Of a stretch of 64,000 bases of DNA, positions 54,705 through 63,448 are shown one piece after another. A program made the position numbers and the translations under genes. A model generated the notes under the pieces. The model was not told the origin of the DNA. It searched no databases and saw only the letters and a list, made by a program, of their open reading frames with translations. The stretch lies in NCBI RefSeq assembly GCF_003063265.1, contig NZ_NERU01000002.1, positions 248,001-312,000 of the forward strand, written 5' to 3'. The DNA comes from Limnohabitans sp. WS1 (GTDB taxonomy: Bacteria; Pseudomonadota; Gammaproteobacteria; Burkholderiales; Burkholderiaceae_C). Position 1 is the first letter of the stretch; each line of letters begins with the position of its first letter.

Positions 54705-55484
54705 TTAACCTTCTGCGTGGTGCCCCAGTGTGCTGGAGATTTCCCGTGCTGTTTCTTGCAGTTTCGTCAACCAGCTGTCATCGATGCGGTCTGCTGGCGC
54801 AGAGATGGACAAACCGGCCAGCAATTTACCTTGGTCATCATGAATGCCCGCAGCAATGCAGCGCACACCCAACTCCAACTCTTCGTTGTCGCGGGCAAAG
54901 CCAGACTGTTTGACGCGTGTCAATTCTCTTTCCAGAACCTGCAATTGGGTGATGCTGTTGCGGGTTTGGCCCGCTAAACCTGTACGTGTGGCGTAAGAGC
55001 GAACCCGCAAAGGGTCATCGGCTGCCAGAAAAAGTTTGCCCACAGAGGTCAGGTGCAAAGGCGCCCGCCCACCAATGGCACGAACAACTTGCATGCCCGA
55101 GCGTTCGCTGTAGGCGCGTTCGATGTAAACAATCTCGTCGCCCTGTCGCATGCTCAAATTGACAGGTTGCTGAATCAGTTTGTGCAGTTCGCGCATGGGT
55201 GCCAATGCGGCATCTCTCACATTGAGCCGACCTTTGACCATGTTGCCCAATTCCAGCAGACGCATACCCAAGCGGTAGCTTCCTGCTTCGGGGCGGTCAA
55301 CAAAACGTCCCGTGGCCAAATCGTTCAGGATGCGGTGCGCGGTCGAGGGATGAAGTCCAGTTTTTTGACTGATTTCTTTCAGGGAAATCGCCTCTTCTCG
55401 GGATGCAAGAACATCCATCAAGGTGAACATGCGTTCGATGACTTGGATGGTGGGCGAAGCGGCAATGGTGGGATCTTTTTTCAT
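54705..55484 (-). CDS. IclR family transcriptional regulator
   Basis: A 259-aa regulator. The N-terminal winged helix-turn-helix is SLKEISQKTGLHPSTAHRIL. The effector domain contains MRQGDEIVYIERAYSERSGM, RAPLHLTSVGKLFLA, GFARDNEELELGVRCIA and AGLSISAPADRI, typical of IclR proteins. The effector and targets are unknown; no catabolic genes lie beside it. ATG 55484 (MKKDPTIAAS) is chosen over an upstream frame extension. It is convergent with pbpG, with a GTCAGGG/CCCTGAC hairpin (54671-54695) in the 40-bp gap. Confidence 0.94.
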   Translation of the reverse strand: MKKDPTIAASPTIQVIERMFTLMDVLASREEAISLKEISQKTGLHPSTAHRILNDLATGRFVDRPEAGSYRLGMRLLELGNMVKGRLNVRDAALAPMRELHKLIQQPVNLSMRQGDEIVYIERAYSERSGMQVVRAIGGRAPLHLTSVGKLFLAADDPLRVRSYATRTGLAGQTRNSITQLQVLERELTRVKQSGFARDNEELELGVRCIAAGIHDDQGKLLAGLSISAPADRIDDSWLTKLQETAREISSTLGHHAEG

Positions 55485-55536
55485 CGAGTACAGCAGATGT
55501 GATTGAATTTTACACTGTGAAATCGAAGGGGAGTCT

Positions 55537-56274
55537 TTAAGGCATGGGCAGCCATTCACCATGGACTCGCAATTCGCCCGGTTTGAAACGGGCTTTGTAA
55601 CTCATTTTGGGACTTTTTTCGATCCAGTAGCCTAAGTAAACATAAGAAAGACCCAAGTCGACAGCTTGCTGGATTTGCCAAAGAACGCCATACGTGCCGT
55701 AGCTCGCTTTGTCATCTGGTTCGTAGAAGGTGTAAACGGCGGAGAGGCCATTGTTGAGGACATCGACAATGCTGATCATTTTCAGAGGGCCCAGAGTGCC
55801 TTCTGGTGCGGGTTCGCGAAACTCGATGATTCTTGAATTGACGCGACTTTGAAGCAAGAACTGGGTGTATTGATCCACGCTGTCCTGGTCCATGCCACCG
55901 CCCATGTGACGCGAATTTTGGTAGCGCAAGTACAGGGCGTAATGCTCGGCATCAAAATGCAAGTCCAGCACCCGCACTTTCAAATGCTGGTGGGCTTTGA
56001 GGGCGCGTCGCTGACTGCGGTCTGGTTGGAAAGTGAGCACATTCACACGCAGGGGTTGGCAAGCTTGGCAACCATCGCAATAAGGACGGTAGGTAAACAA
56101 TCCGCTGCGCCGAAAGCCTTGTTGCACAAGGTCTGAATAAACCTCGTTGTGAATCAAATGGCTGGGCGTTGCCACCTGTGAACGTGCTGACCGATCGGGC
56201 AGGTAACTGCAAGCATAGGATGCCGTGGCATAAAACTGCAGAGCCTGAAGCGGGAGGTCTTTCAGATGGGTCAC
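55537..56274 (-). CDS. bpt: Aspartate/glutamate leucyltransferase
   Basis: A 245-aa aminoacyl-tRNA-protein transferase of the ATE1/Bpt family, which attaches Leu to proteins with N-terminal Asp or Glu and so marks them for ClpS/ClpAP. The N-terminal Cys cluster is in [16 protein letters not shown]. The C-terminal acyltransferase has [20 protein letters not shown] followed by LGYWI. The start is GTG 56274, overlapping the aat stop by 4 bp (GTGA), so the two N-end-rule transferases are translationally coupled. Confidence 0.95.
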   Translation of the reverse strand: MTHLKDLPLQALQFYATASYACSYLPDRSARSQVATPSHLIHNEVYSDLVQQGFRRSGLFTYRPYCDGCQACQPLRVNVLTFQPDRSQRRALKAHQHLKVRVLDLHFDAEHYALYLRYQNSRHMGGGMDQDSVDQYTQFLLQSRVNSRIIEFREPAPEGTLGPLKMISIVDVLNNGLSAVYTFYEPDDKASYGTYGVLWQIQQAVDLGLSYVYLGYWIEKSPKMSYKARFKPGELRVHGEWLPMP

Positions 56275-57038
56275 TTAGGGTTGTCCAATGCCGTCAACGC
56301 GTGCCAGTATAAAGTTTGCTGTGCCCAGTCAATGCCGGGTCGGTCCATCGCTTGCCTGACGCCTGTCATGAAGGTGTCTCGCGACATTTCGTGTGCGCCC
56401 AAAGAGGCCAGGTGACGGGTGTTTTGCTGGCAATCAATGGCCAAAACACCGTGCTCCAAGGCGACGCTGACCAAAAGGGCCAAAGCCATTTTGGAGCCAT
56501 CGTCAATGCGGGTGAACATGGACTCGCCAAATACGGCTTGGCCCAGCGCCACAAAATACAACCCTGCCACCAGCGTTCCATCAAGCCAAACCTCTGCGCT
56601 GTGTGCCAAGCCCAGTTGGTGGAGTTCTGTGTAGGCACTCACCATGGAGGGCAAGATCCAGGTGCCTTTTTGGCCCGGGCGAACGGCGCTGGAGCAGTGG
56701 TGGATCACCCCTGCAAAGTCTCGGTCAAAACACAATTCAAAACGGGGTGATTTCAGGTGTTGTTTGAGCCGTTGACGCAAGGAGCGGTGAAAGCGAAATT
56801 GATGGGTCTGAAGCACCATGCGGGGATCGGGGCTCCACCACAACACAGGCTGCCCTTCACTGAACCATGGAAAAATCCCGTTGGAATAACTTTCGATCAG
56901 GCGTTCAGCATTCAGATCGCTGCTGGCAGCCAAAAGGCCAGGAGCAGGCGATGAAGGCCCCCAGGTCAGCGAGGCGCAAGGCAGTGGCTCCCCAGGCTGA
57001 ACCCAGGGCAGGGTGGGCGATGAGGGTTCGATCAACAT
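56271..57038 (-). CDS. aat: Leucyl/phenylalanyl-tRNA-protein transferase
   Basis: A 255-aa enzyme adding Leu or Phe to proteins with N-terminal Lys or Arg. Hallmarks are [44 protein letters not shown] and [20 protein letters not shown] 57038 ([12 protein letters not shown]) is preferred; TTG 57053 is in frame. TGTAAT read on the minus strand (57050-57045) sits 6 nt upstream. It is divergent from pgeF and coupled to bpt. Confidence 0.95.
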   Translation of the reverse strand: MLIEPSSPTLPWVQPGEPLPCASLTWGPSSPAPGLLAASSDLNAERLIESYSNGIFPWFSEGQPVLWWSPDPRMVLQTHQFRFHRSLRQRLKQHLKSPRFELCFDRDFAGVIHHCSSAVRPGQKGTWILPSMVSAYTELHQLGLAHSAEVWLDGTLVAGLYFVALGQAVFGESMFTRIDDGSKMALALLVSVALEHGVLAIDCQQNTRHLASLGAHEMSRDTFMTGVRQAMDRPGIDWAQQTLYWHALTALDNPK

Positions 57039-57044
57039 GCAGTC

Positions 57045-57087
57045 ATTACACAATAAATGGCATGCGCACGGCGTCAGCCGCTATGAT
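57045..57087. promoter_or_regulatory. Back-to-back -10 boxes of aat and pgeF
   Basis: The start codons of aat (minus, 57038) and pgeF (plus, 57094) are only 55 bp apart. TGTAAT (minus, 57050-57045) and TATGAT (plus, 57082-57087) each end 6 nt before their start codon. Both mRNAs would begin at or next to the start codon. Good -35 boxes are not evident. Confidence 0.5.
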
Positions 57088-57093
57088 TTTGTG

Positions 57094-57879
57094 ATGCATG
57101 CTTTTGATTCAGACTGGATTCAACCCGAGTGGCCTGCCCCGTTGGGAGTTTGCGCCATCATGACGACGCGTCAAGGTGGCGTTTCAAGTGGGCCTTGGCG
57201 AAGCATGAATCTGGGGGGGCATGTGGGGGACTCTCACGAGCAGGTTCAGGCCAACCGTGACCTTCTCGCCAACCAGATCAAGAAAACCCCCGTGTTCATG
57301 GACCAAGTTCATGGCACACAAGTAGAGGCGCTGCCGACAAATGGGGTCCATCTGCCGCAAGCGGATGCTTGTTGGACCGCTGACCACCAGCTGGCTTGCA
57401 CCATCATGGTGGCCGATTGCTTGCCTGTGCTCTTGTGTGATGCCTCGGGTCAATGGGTGGCGGCTGCGCACGCCGGTTGGCGTGGTTTGGCGGGCGTCAA
57501 TGGCCAAGGTGTGCTGGAGTCGCTGTTGTCCGAGTTGCCCGTGCATGGCCACCATGGCGAGCTGATGGCTTGGCTGGGGCCATGCATTGGCCCGAATGCA
57601 TTTGAGGTGGGGCAAGAGGTTCGGTCTGCATTTCAAGAAGGGTCGACCAAGAATGACGCATTCTTTTTACCTTTGCCAAATGGGAAGTACTTGGCCGATT
57701 TGGCAGGTTTAGCCCGACAGCGATTGCATCAGTTGGGGGTTGGACAAATTTTTGGCAATGATGGTCATCCTTCTTGGTGCACCTTCACCAATTCAGACCG
57801 GTTCTTTTCTCACCGGCGCGACAGCCGCGTCCTCGGCCAAAGTGGGCGCATGGCCGCTTGCATCTGGCTGGACCGATGA
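57094..57879 (+). CDS. pgeF: Peptidoglycan editing factor / multicopper polyphenol-oxidase-like protein
   Basis: A 261-aa YfiH-family protein (DUF152/laccase domain) that in E. coli removes wrongly incorporated Ser from peptidoglycan precursors. Metal-site segments are FMDQVHGTQV, VADCLPVLLCD, AHAGWRGL and WLGPCIGPNAFEVG. The C-terminal CTFTNSDRFFSHRRD is typical. ATG 57094 fits both the family start and the promoter. Its last 87 bp overlap the small membrane protein gene on the opposite strand. Confidence 0.92.
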   Translation: MHAFDSDWIQPEWPAPLGVCAIMTTRQGGVSSGPWRSMNLGGHVGDSHEQVQANRDLLANQIKKTPVFMDQVHGTQVEALPTNGVHLPQADACWTADHQLACTIMVADCLPVLLCDASGQWVAAAHAGWRGLAGVNGQGVLESLLSELPVHGHHGELMAWLGPCIGPNAFEVGQEVRSAFQEGSTKNDAFFLPLPNGKYLADLAGLARQRLHQLGVGQIFGNDGHPSWCTFTNSDRFFSHRRDSRVLGQSGRMAACIWLDR

Positions 57880-58098
57880 GTTGATTTTTGATTCGGCCTC
57901 CAGCCTGTTTTGCTCGGCCTTGAGCCGTTCTTTTCTTCGAAGTGGGGTCCCAAACAGGTAAATCACCAACGATATGGGCAACAAGCCATACAGCAAGAAG
58001 GTGATGATGGCACCCAAAACAGTTCCCTGTGTACTAAAAGCCTCGACCAAAGCCATCAGCAATGTGACATAGAACCATGCAATAACGATCAAATACAT
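57793..58098 (-). CDS. Small membrane protein of unknown function
   Basis: A 101-aa protein with two hydrophobic segments (MYLIVIAWFYVTLLMALVEA and TVLGAIITFLLYGLLPISLV), a basic stretch (TPLRRKERLKAEQNRLEAES) and an acidic Ala/Pro tail. The start ATG 58098 puts the first helix at the N terminus; upstream in-frame codons reach phaC. The basic region after the second helix suggests a cytoplasmic C terminus. It lies between pgeF (tail-to-tail overlap) and phaC (divergent). I do not recognise a domain. Confidence 0.65.
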   Translation of the reverse strand: MYLIVIAWFYVTLLMALVEAFSTQGTVLGAIITFLLYGLLPISLVIYLFGTPLRRKERLKAEQNRLEAESKINSSVQPDASGHAPTLAEDAAVAPVRKEPV

Positions 58099-58189
58099 AA
58101 ATTTTTTGTGCCTTGTAATTTGGGTGACAACAAACTGAAAGATACTGTACTCAAGCCATTTCAAAAAAACGATTGAATCAGGAGACAAC

Positions 58190-59908
58190 ATGAGTGCATC
58201 CAAGCCAAACGACTGGGCCCAGATGAACCAGGATTTTCAGCAAAAACTGTCTCAAAGTTGGGGTCAGGCCATGCAGCATTTCCAGACCATCGACTTGGGA
58301 GGTTTGAAGCCGGTCCCCGAAGCTGACACGCCTGCACTCAAATTCTCTCCGGAAAAGATTCAGGCCCTTCAGGGGCAGTATTTCAAAGACGCCTCAGATT
58401 TGTGGAATCAAAGCCTGAGCAACAGTTTGCAAGTCAAAGACCGGCGTTTTTCGGGTGATGCCTGGACCTCCAACCCTGTGGCAGCGTTCAATGCGGCCAC
58501 TTACCTGCTCAATGCCCGCACCCTGATGGGCTTGGCCGATGCGGTGGACGCCGATGCCAAAACACGCACCCGCATCCGCTTTGCCATTGAGCAGTGGGTG
58601 GCCGCTTCGTCCCCAAGCAACTTTTTGGCCTTTAATGCCGAAGCCCAAAAGAAAGCGATCGAGACAAAAGGCGAAAGCATCGCCAAGGGCATCCAGAATT
58701 TGATGCACGACATGCAGCAGGGCCATGTCTCGATGACCGACGAGAGCCTGTTTGAAGTGGGCAAGAACGTGGCCACGACCGAAGGTGCTGTCGTTTTTGA
58801 AAACGAATTTTTCCAGCTCATCGAATACAAGCCGCTCACCGCCAAGGTCTACGACAAGCCGTTTTTGCTGGTGCCCCCTTGCATCAACAAGTTCTACATC
58901 CTCGATCTCCAGCCCGAAAATTCGCTGATTCGCTACGCTGTGAGCCAAGGCCACCGCACTTTTGTGGTGAGCTGGCGCAACCCTGACGAGTCCATGGCGC
59001 AAAAGACCTGGGACGACTACATCGAGCACGCCGCCATCGAGGCCATCCACACGGTGCAGGCCATCACCGGTGCGCCCAAAATCAATGCTTTGGGCTTTTG
59101 CGTGGGAGGCACCATCTTGTCGACCGCTTTGGCCGTGTTGGCCGCTCGAGGAGAAAAGCCGGTGGCCAGCGCCACCTTCCTCACCACGCTGATCAACTTC
59201 ACCGACACCGGCATTCTGGACGTGTTCATTGACGAGAACTTCGTCAAGTTCCGCGAGCAGCAAATGGGCCAAGGCGGCTTGCTCAAAGGCCAGGATCTGG
59301 CATCCACTTTCAGCTTTTTGCGCCCGAATGACCTGGTCTGGAACTATGTGGTGGGCAACTACCTCAAGGGTGAGACACCGCCGCCTTTTGACCTCTTGTA
59401 CTGGAACAGCGATTCCACCAATTTGCCTGGCCCGTTTTACGCCTGGTATTTGCGCAACACTTACCTCGAAAACAAGCTGGTTCAACCTGGCAAAGTCACC
59501 GTGTGTGGCGAGGCCATCGATCTGGGCAAGGTCGATCTGCCTGTCTACATCTACGGTTCTCGCGAAGACCACATCGTGCCGATTGGTGGGGCTTATGCCA
59601 GCACACAAGTGTTGCCGGGCAAGAAGCGTTTTGTGATGGGGGCTTCGGGCCACATTGCGGGCGTGATCAACCCGCCAGCGGCCAAAAAGCGCAGTCACTG
59701 GTTGAGTGAAGGCACGAAATTCCCAGCCGATGTGAACGACTGGATCGCCAGCGCCCAAGAGGTGCCCGGCAGCTGGTGGACCGATTGGTCAGACTGGCTC
59801 AAAGGCCATGCCGGCAAGCAAATTGCCGCGCCCAAAGCCTACGGCAAAGCCAGCCAATTCAAAGCCATCGAGGCGGCCCCCGGTCGCTATGTGAAGGCCA
59901 AGGCCTGA
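58190..59908 (+). CDS. phaC: Class I poly(3-hydroxyalkanoate) synthase
   Basis: A 572-aa polymerase joining 3-hydroxybutyryl-CoA into polyhydroxybutyrate on granules. The lipase-like box GFCVGG holds nucleophile Cys304; catalytic Asp460 is in GSREDHIVP and His488 in ASGHIAG. The alpha/beta hydrolase core is preceded by an N-terminal domain of about 200 residues, as in the Cupriavidus enzyme. Size and motifs indicate class I. It is followed by phaA after 24 bp and phaB, the classic phaCAB operon. Confidence 0.97.
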   Translation: MSASKPNDWAQMNQDFQQKLSQSWGQAMQHFQTIDLGGLKPVPEADTPALKFSPEKIQALQGQYFKDASDLWNQSLSNSLQVKDRRFSGDAWTSNPVAAFNAATYLLNARTLMGLADAVDADAKTRTRIRFAIEQWVAASSPSNFLAFNAEAQKKAIETKGESIAKGIQNLMHDMQQGHVSMTDESLFEVGKNVATTEGAVVFENEFFQLIEYKPLTAKVYDKPFLLVPPCINKFYILDLQPENSLIRYAVSQGHRTFVVSWRNPDESMAQKTWDDYIEHAAIEAIHTVQAITGAPKINALGFCVGGTILSTALAVLAARGEKPVASATFLTTLINFTDTGILDVFIDENFVKFREQQMGQGGLLKGQDLASTFSFLRPNDLVWNYVVGNYLKGETPPPFDLLYWNSDSTNLPGPFYAWYLRNTYLENKLVQPGKVTVCGEAIDLGKVDLPVYIYGSREDHIVPIGGAYASTQVLPGKKRFVMGASGHIAGVINPPAAKKRSHWLSEGTKFPADVNDWIASAQEVPGSWWTDWSDWLKGHAGKQIAAPKAYGKASQFKAIEAAPGRYVKAKA

Positions 59909-59932
59909 TTCGTTTTTTTATTGGAGACAAAA

Positions 59933-61114
59933 ATGGAAGACATCGTCATCGTTGCAGCAGCCCGCACCGCCGTGGGCAAATTTGGCGGCTCGCTCGCCAA
60001 AACGCCCGCCACTGAGCTGGGCAGCATCGTCATCAAGAGCCTGCTCGAGCGCAGCGGCTTGCCGGTGGACGCCATCGGTGAAGTCATCATGGGCCAGGTG
60101 CTGGCCGCAGGCGTGGGCCAAAACCCCGCCCGCCAAGCCATGATGAAAGCCGGTGTGGCCAAGGAAACACCGGCGCTGACCATCAACGCCGTGTGCGGCT
60201 CGGGCCTGAAGGCCGTGATGCTGGCCGCGCAGGCCGTGGCCTGGGGCGACAGCGAGATCGTCATCGCCGGTGGTCAGGAAAACATGAGCGCCAGCCCGCA
60301 CGTGTTGAACGGCAGCCGCGACGGCCAGCGCATGGGCGATTGGAAGATGACCGACACCATGATCGTGGACGGCTTGTGGGACGTGTACAACCAGTACCAC
60401 ATGGGCATCACCGCCGAAAACGTGGCCAAGGCCCACGGCATCACCCGTGACATGCAAGACGCCCTGGCTGCAGGCAGCCAACGCAAGGCCGCAGCCGCAC
60501 AAGACGCGGGCAAGTTCAAGGACGAAATCGTCGACGTGCTGATTCCACAGCGCAAAGGTGACGCGCTGGTGTTCAACACCGACGAGTTCATCAACAAGAA
60601 AACCACGGTGGAAGTGTTGGCTGGCTTGCGCCCTGCCTTTGACAAGACCGGCAGCGTGACCGCAGGCAACGCCTCGGGCATCAATGACGGCGCGGCCGCC
60701 GTGATGGTCATGTCGGCCAAGAAGGCCGCCGCCTTGGGCCTCAAGCCCCTGGCTCGCATTGCCGCTTTTGGCACCAGCGGTCTGGACCCGGCCACCATGG
60801 GCATGGGCCCTGTGCCTGCGTCGCAAAAAGCGCTGGCCCGCGCCGGCTGGAAAGCACAAGACGTTGACCTGTTCGAACTCAACGAAGCCTTTGCCGCACA
60901 AGCTTGTGCCGTGAACCAGGCCTTGGACATCGATCCGGCCAAGGTCAACGTCAATGGCGGTGCGATCGCCATCGGTCACCCCATCGGCGCATCCGGTTGT
61001 CGCATCTTGGTGACTTTGTTGCACGAAATGCAGCGCACCCAGGCCCAAAAAGGTTTGGCCGCGCTGTGCATCGGCGGCGGCATGGGCGTGTCGCTGGCCA
61101 TCGAACGCGTTTAA
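59933..61114 (+). CDS. phaA: Acetyl-CoA acetyltransferase (beta-ketothiolase)
   Basis: A 393-aa thiolase condensing two acetyl-CoA to acetoacetyl-CoA. Catalytic residues are Cys88 (NAVCGSGLKAV), His349 (GHPIGASG) and Cys379 (CIGGGMG). The start ATG 59933 (MEDIVIVAAARTAVG) has GGAGA upstream. It is second gene of the PHB operon. BktB-like specificity for longer chains cannot be excluded from sequence alone. Confidence 0.96.
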   Translation: MEDIVIVAAARTAVGKFGGSLAKTPATELGSIVIKSLLERSGLPVDAIGEVIMGQVLAAGVGQNPARQAMMKAGVAKETPALTINAVCGSGLKAVMLAAQAVAWGDSEIVIAGGQENMSASPHVLNGSRDGQRMGDWKMTDTMIVDGLWDVYNQYHMGITAENVAKAHGITRDMQDALAAGSQRKAAAAQDAGKFKDEIVDVLIPQRKGDALVFNTDEFINKKTTVEVLAGLRPAFDKTGSVTAGNASGINDGAAAVMVMSAKKAAALGLKPLARIAAFGTSGLDPATMGMGPVPASQKALARAGWKAQDVDLFELNEAFAAQACAVNQALDIDPAKVNVNGGAIAIGHPIGASGCRILVTLLHEMQRTQAQKGLAALCIGGGMGVSLAIERV

Positions 61115-61231
61115 AAACCAGGCACGCCGCCGCCTTGGATTGGCACACTGCCCAGCTGTATAAGGGCAGCCCTTCCAAAGGATGTGAGTGCCTTCACTTC
61201 ATTTCACTTCACTCATAACAAGGAGACAATC

Positions 61232-61969
61232 ATGAGTCAAAAAGTAGCGTACGTCACAGGTGGCATGGGCGGCATCGGTACCGCGATTTGCCAGCGCCTT
61301 CACCAAGAAGGCTTCAAAGTCATCGCCGGTTGCGGCCCTACGCGCGACTTCACCAAATGGCTGGACGAGCAAAAAGCCTTGGGCTTCACCTTTTACGCCT
61401 CGGTGGGCAACGTGGGTGACTGGGACTCTACCGTGGAAGCCTTCTCCAAGGCCAAAGCCGAGCACGGACCGATCGACGTCTTGGTCAACAACGCCGGTAT
61501 CACCAAGGACCGCATGTTCCTGAAGATGACGCGTGAAGACTGGCAAGCCGTGATGAACACCAACTTGGACTCCATGTTCAACGTGACCAAGCAAGTGGTC
61601 GCCGACATGGTCGAAAAAGGCTGGGGCCGCATCATCAACATCAGCTCGGTCAACGGCGAAAAAGGTCAGGCCGGTCAGACCAACTACTCGGCTGCCAAAG
61701 CCGGTATGCACGGTTTTTCGATGGCCTTGGCCCAAGAGCTGGCCACCAAAGGCGTCACGGTCAATACCGTGTCACCAGGCTACATCGGCACCGACATGGT
61801 CAACGCCATTCGCCCTGATGTGCTGGAAAAAATCGTTGCCACCGTGCCCGTCAAGCGCTTGGGCAAGCCCAGCGAAATCGCCTCCATCATCGCATGGATG
61901 GCCAGCGAAGATGGTGGCTACACCACCGGTGCTGACTTCGCCGTCAACGGCGGTTTGCACATGGGTTGA
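61232..61969 (+). CDS. phaB: Acetoacetyl-CoA reductase
   Basis: A 245-aa short-chain dehydrogenase reducing acetoacetyl-CoA to (R)-3-hydroxybutyryl-CoA with NADPH. The cofactor motif is TGGMGGIG, followed by NNAGITKD. Catalytic Ser139, Tyr152 and Lys156 lie in INISSVNGEKGQAGQTNYSA and the next residues. The start ATG 61232 has AAGGAGA upstream. It is last in phaCAB, with a strong terminator 62 bp downstream. Confidence 0.96.
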   Translation: MSQKVAYVTGGMGGIGTAICQRLHQEGFKVIAGCGPTRDFTKWLDEQKALGFTFYASVGNVGDWDSTVEAFSKAKAEHGPIDVLVNNAGITKDRMFLKMTREDWQAVMNTNLDSMFNVTKQVVADMVEKGWGRIINISSVNGEKGQAGQTNYSAAKAGMHGFSMALAQELATKGVTVNTVSPGYIGTDMVNAIRPDVLEKIVATVPVKRLGKPSEIASIIAWMASEDGGYTTGADFAVNGGLHMG

Positions 61970-62031
61970 TGCTTGTTTCTGGCACAGTTTGGCAACGCCA
62001 AGCTGGACCATTCAAGCCAGCAGTGCCTACT

Positions 62032-62057
62032 AAAAAACCCGCCTCGGCGGGTTTTTT
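62032..62057. terminator. Bidirectional terminator after phaB
   Basis: Stem AAAAAACCCGCC pairs perfectly with GGCGGGTTTTTT around TC. The A- and T-runs allow it to work for phaB (plus) and the stomatin-like gene (minus, ends at 62075). Confidence 0.93.
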
Positions 62058-62074
62058 GCGTATGCCGGTCGGCT

Positions 62075-62992
62075 TTAATCCGCTTGTTTGCTCGTGCTCA
62101 CCATTTGCATGGCCGAGGCGATCAGGCCCGACACTTCGCTCATGTTGCCCGGCACGATCAGCGTGGTCTTGGCGTCTTGCGCCACCTTGGCGTAGGCCTG
62201 CACCGCTTGCTCGGCCACCTTGAGCTGCACGGCTTGTTCGCCTCCGGGCTGGCGGATGGCGGTGGCAATTCGCTCAATCGCCTGAGCCGTGGCATTGGCC
62301 ATTTCGGTGATGGCGGCGGCATCGCCTTGGGCTTTGTTGATGGCGGCTTGTTTTTCGCCTTCTGAGCGGGCAATGAAGGCCTCGCGCTCGCCCGTCGCGA
62401 TGTTGATCTGCTCCTGACGGCGGCCTTCGGATGCGGCGATCAGCGCGCGCTTTTCGCGCTCGGCGGTGATTTGTGACTGCATGGCCAGCAAAATTTCTTT
62501 GGGCGGTGTCAGGTCCTTGATCTCGTAACGCAACACCTTCACGCCCCAGTTGAGCGCCGCTTCGTCGATGGCAGCCACCACCTGTGCGTTGATGATGTCG
62601 CGCTCTTCAAAAGTCTTGTCGAGCTCCAATTTGCCGATCACGCTGCGCAGGCTGGTTTGTGCCAGCTGGGTCACGGCCACGATGTAGTTGGACGAGCCGT
62701 AACTGGCCAGTTTGGGGTCGGTGACTTGAAAGTACAAAATGCCGTCGACCTGCAGCTGCGTGTTGTCTCGCGTGATGCAGATCTGGCTGGGCACGTCCAG
62801 GGGGATTTCTTTCAGGCTGTGTTTCTGGATCACGTTGTCCACAAAGGGCACCACAAAGTTCAGGCCCGGGGCCAGACTGGCGTGGAATTTGCCCAGCCTT
62901 TCGACCACCCAGGCCTCTTGTTGCGGCACGACCTTGACGGTCTTGATGATGAACAGGACCGCGATGATCACGAGGATGGCAGCGACTTCCAT
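62075..62992 (-). CDS. SPFH/band-7 (stomatin-like) membrane protein, QmcA type
   Basis: A 305-aa protein. An N-terminal membrane helix (about 3-19) is followed by the band-7 domain (VVPQQEAWVVERLGKFHASL, then LDVPSQICITRDN and VDGILYFQV). A long charged coiled coil carries AAS/EGRRQEQINIATGERE-type heptads, and the tail is Ala-rich. Such proteins oligomerise into large membrane assemblies and are thought to organise lipid domains or quality control. The NfeD-like partner is 36 bp upstream on the same strand. Confidence 0.93.
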   Translation of the reverse strand: MEVAAILVIIAVLFIIKTVKVVPQQEAWVVERLGKFHASLAPGLNFVVPFVDNVIQKHSLKEIPLDVPSQICITRDNTQLQVDGILYFQVTDPKLASYGSSNYIVAVTQLAQTSLRSVIGKLELDKTFEERDIINAQVVAAIDEAALNWGVKVLRYEIKDLTPPKEILLAMQSQITAEREKRALIAASEGRRQEQINIATGEREAFIARSEGEKQAAINKAQGDAAAITEMANATAQAIERIATAIRQPGGEQAVQLKVAEQAVQAYAKVAQDAKTTLIVPGNMSEVSGLIASAMQMVSTSKQAD

Positions 62993-63028
62993 GGTTTTTC
63001 TCCCTTTTCGGTGTAGTGAGCGGTGTGC

Positions 63029-63448
63029 TCAGATTTTCTCGAGGACCAGGCGGTTGCCCGCCATGGCCTGAATGCGGTGAATGCCAGCCGTGGCGGTCTG
63101 GCCCGGGGCCAGCACCGCGGTCCAGGCCGCGCCCCGGTGTTTGACTTGTGCGGTGCCTTGCGCGTCCCAAGCATCGACCTGCACCGTGGCACCCAAGTCC
63201 AAGTGTTGGTCTTGGGCTTCTTGTGGCGTGGTGGTTTGGCGCATGCGCCATTGGCCCAGCAGCACAGCCCCCAAGCCGCCGACGATGGCCGCTGCCACCA
63301 GTTGGGTGCTCAGGCCATAACCAGCCAATGCGACCAGCGCAGCGGCCACAGACCCGAGACCCAGCATCAGCAGGTAAAAGGTGCCCGTTACCAACTCCAG
63401 CGCCACCAGCACGCCGGTCAGCACCCACCACATCGTTGCATTGCTCAT
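63029..63448 (-). CDS. NfeD family membrane protein
   Basis: A 139-aa short NfeD protein. Two or three hydrophobic segments (MWWVLTGVLVALELVTGTFY, LLMLGLGSVAAALVALAG, LVAAAIVGGLGAVLLGQW) precede an OB-fold C-terminal domain (LGATVQVDAWDAQGTAQVKH, RGAAWTAVLA). AAGGAGG sits just before the ATG at 63448. NfeD proteins work together with stomatin-like partners, here encoded directly downstream. Confidence 0.92.
   Translation of the reverse strand: MSNATMWWVLTGVLVALELVTGTFYLLMLGLGSVAAALVALAGYGLSTQLVAAAIVGGLGAVLLGQWRMRQTTTPQEAQDQHLDLGATVQVDAWDAQGTAQVKHRGAAWTAVLAPGQTATAGIHRIQAMAGNRLVLEKI

Noticed and set aside
58394..59758. 454-codon minus-strand open frame
   Set aside because: Antisense to phaC, whose catalytic Cys, Asp and His are all in place.
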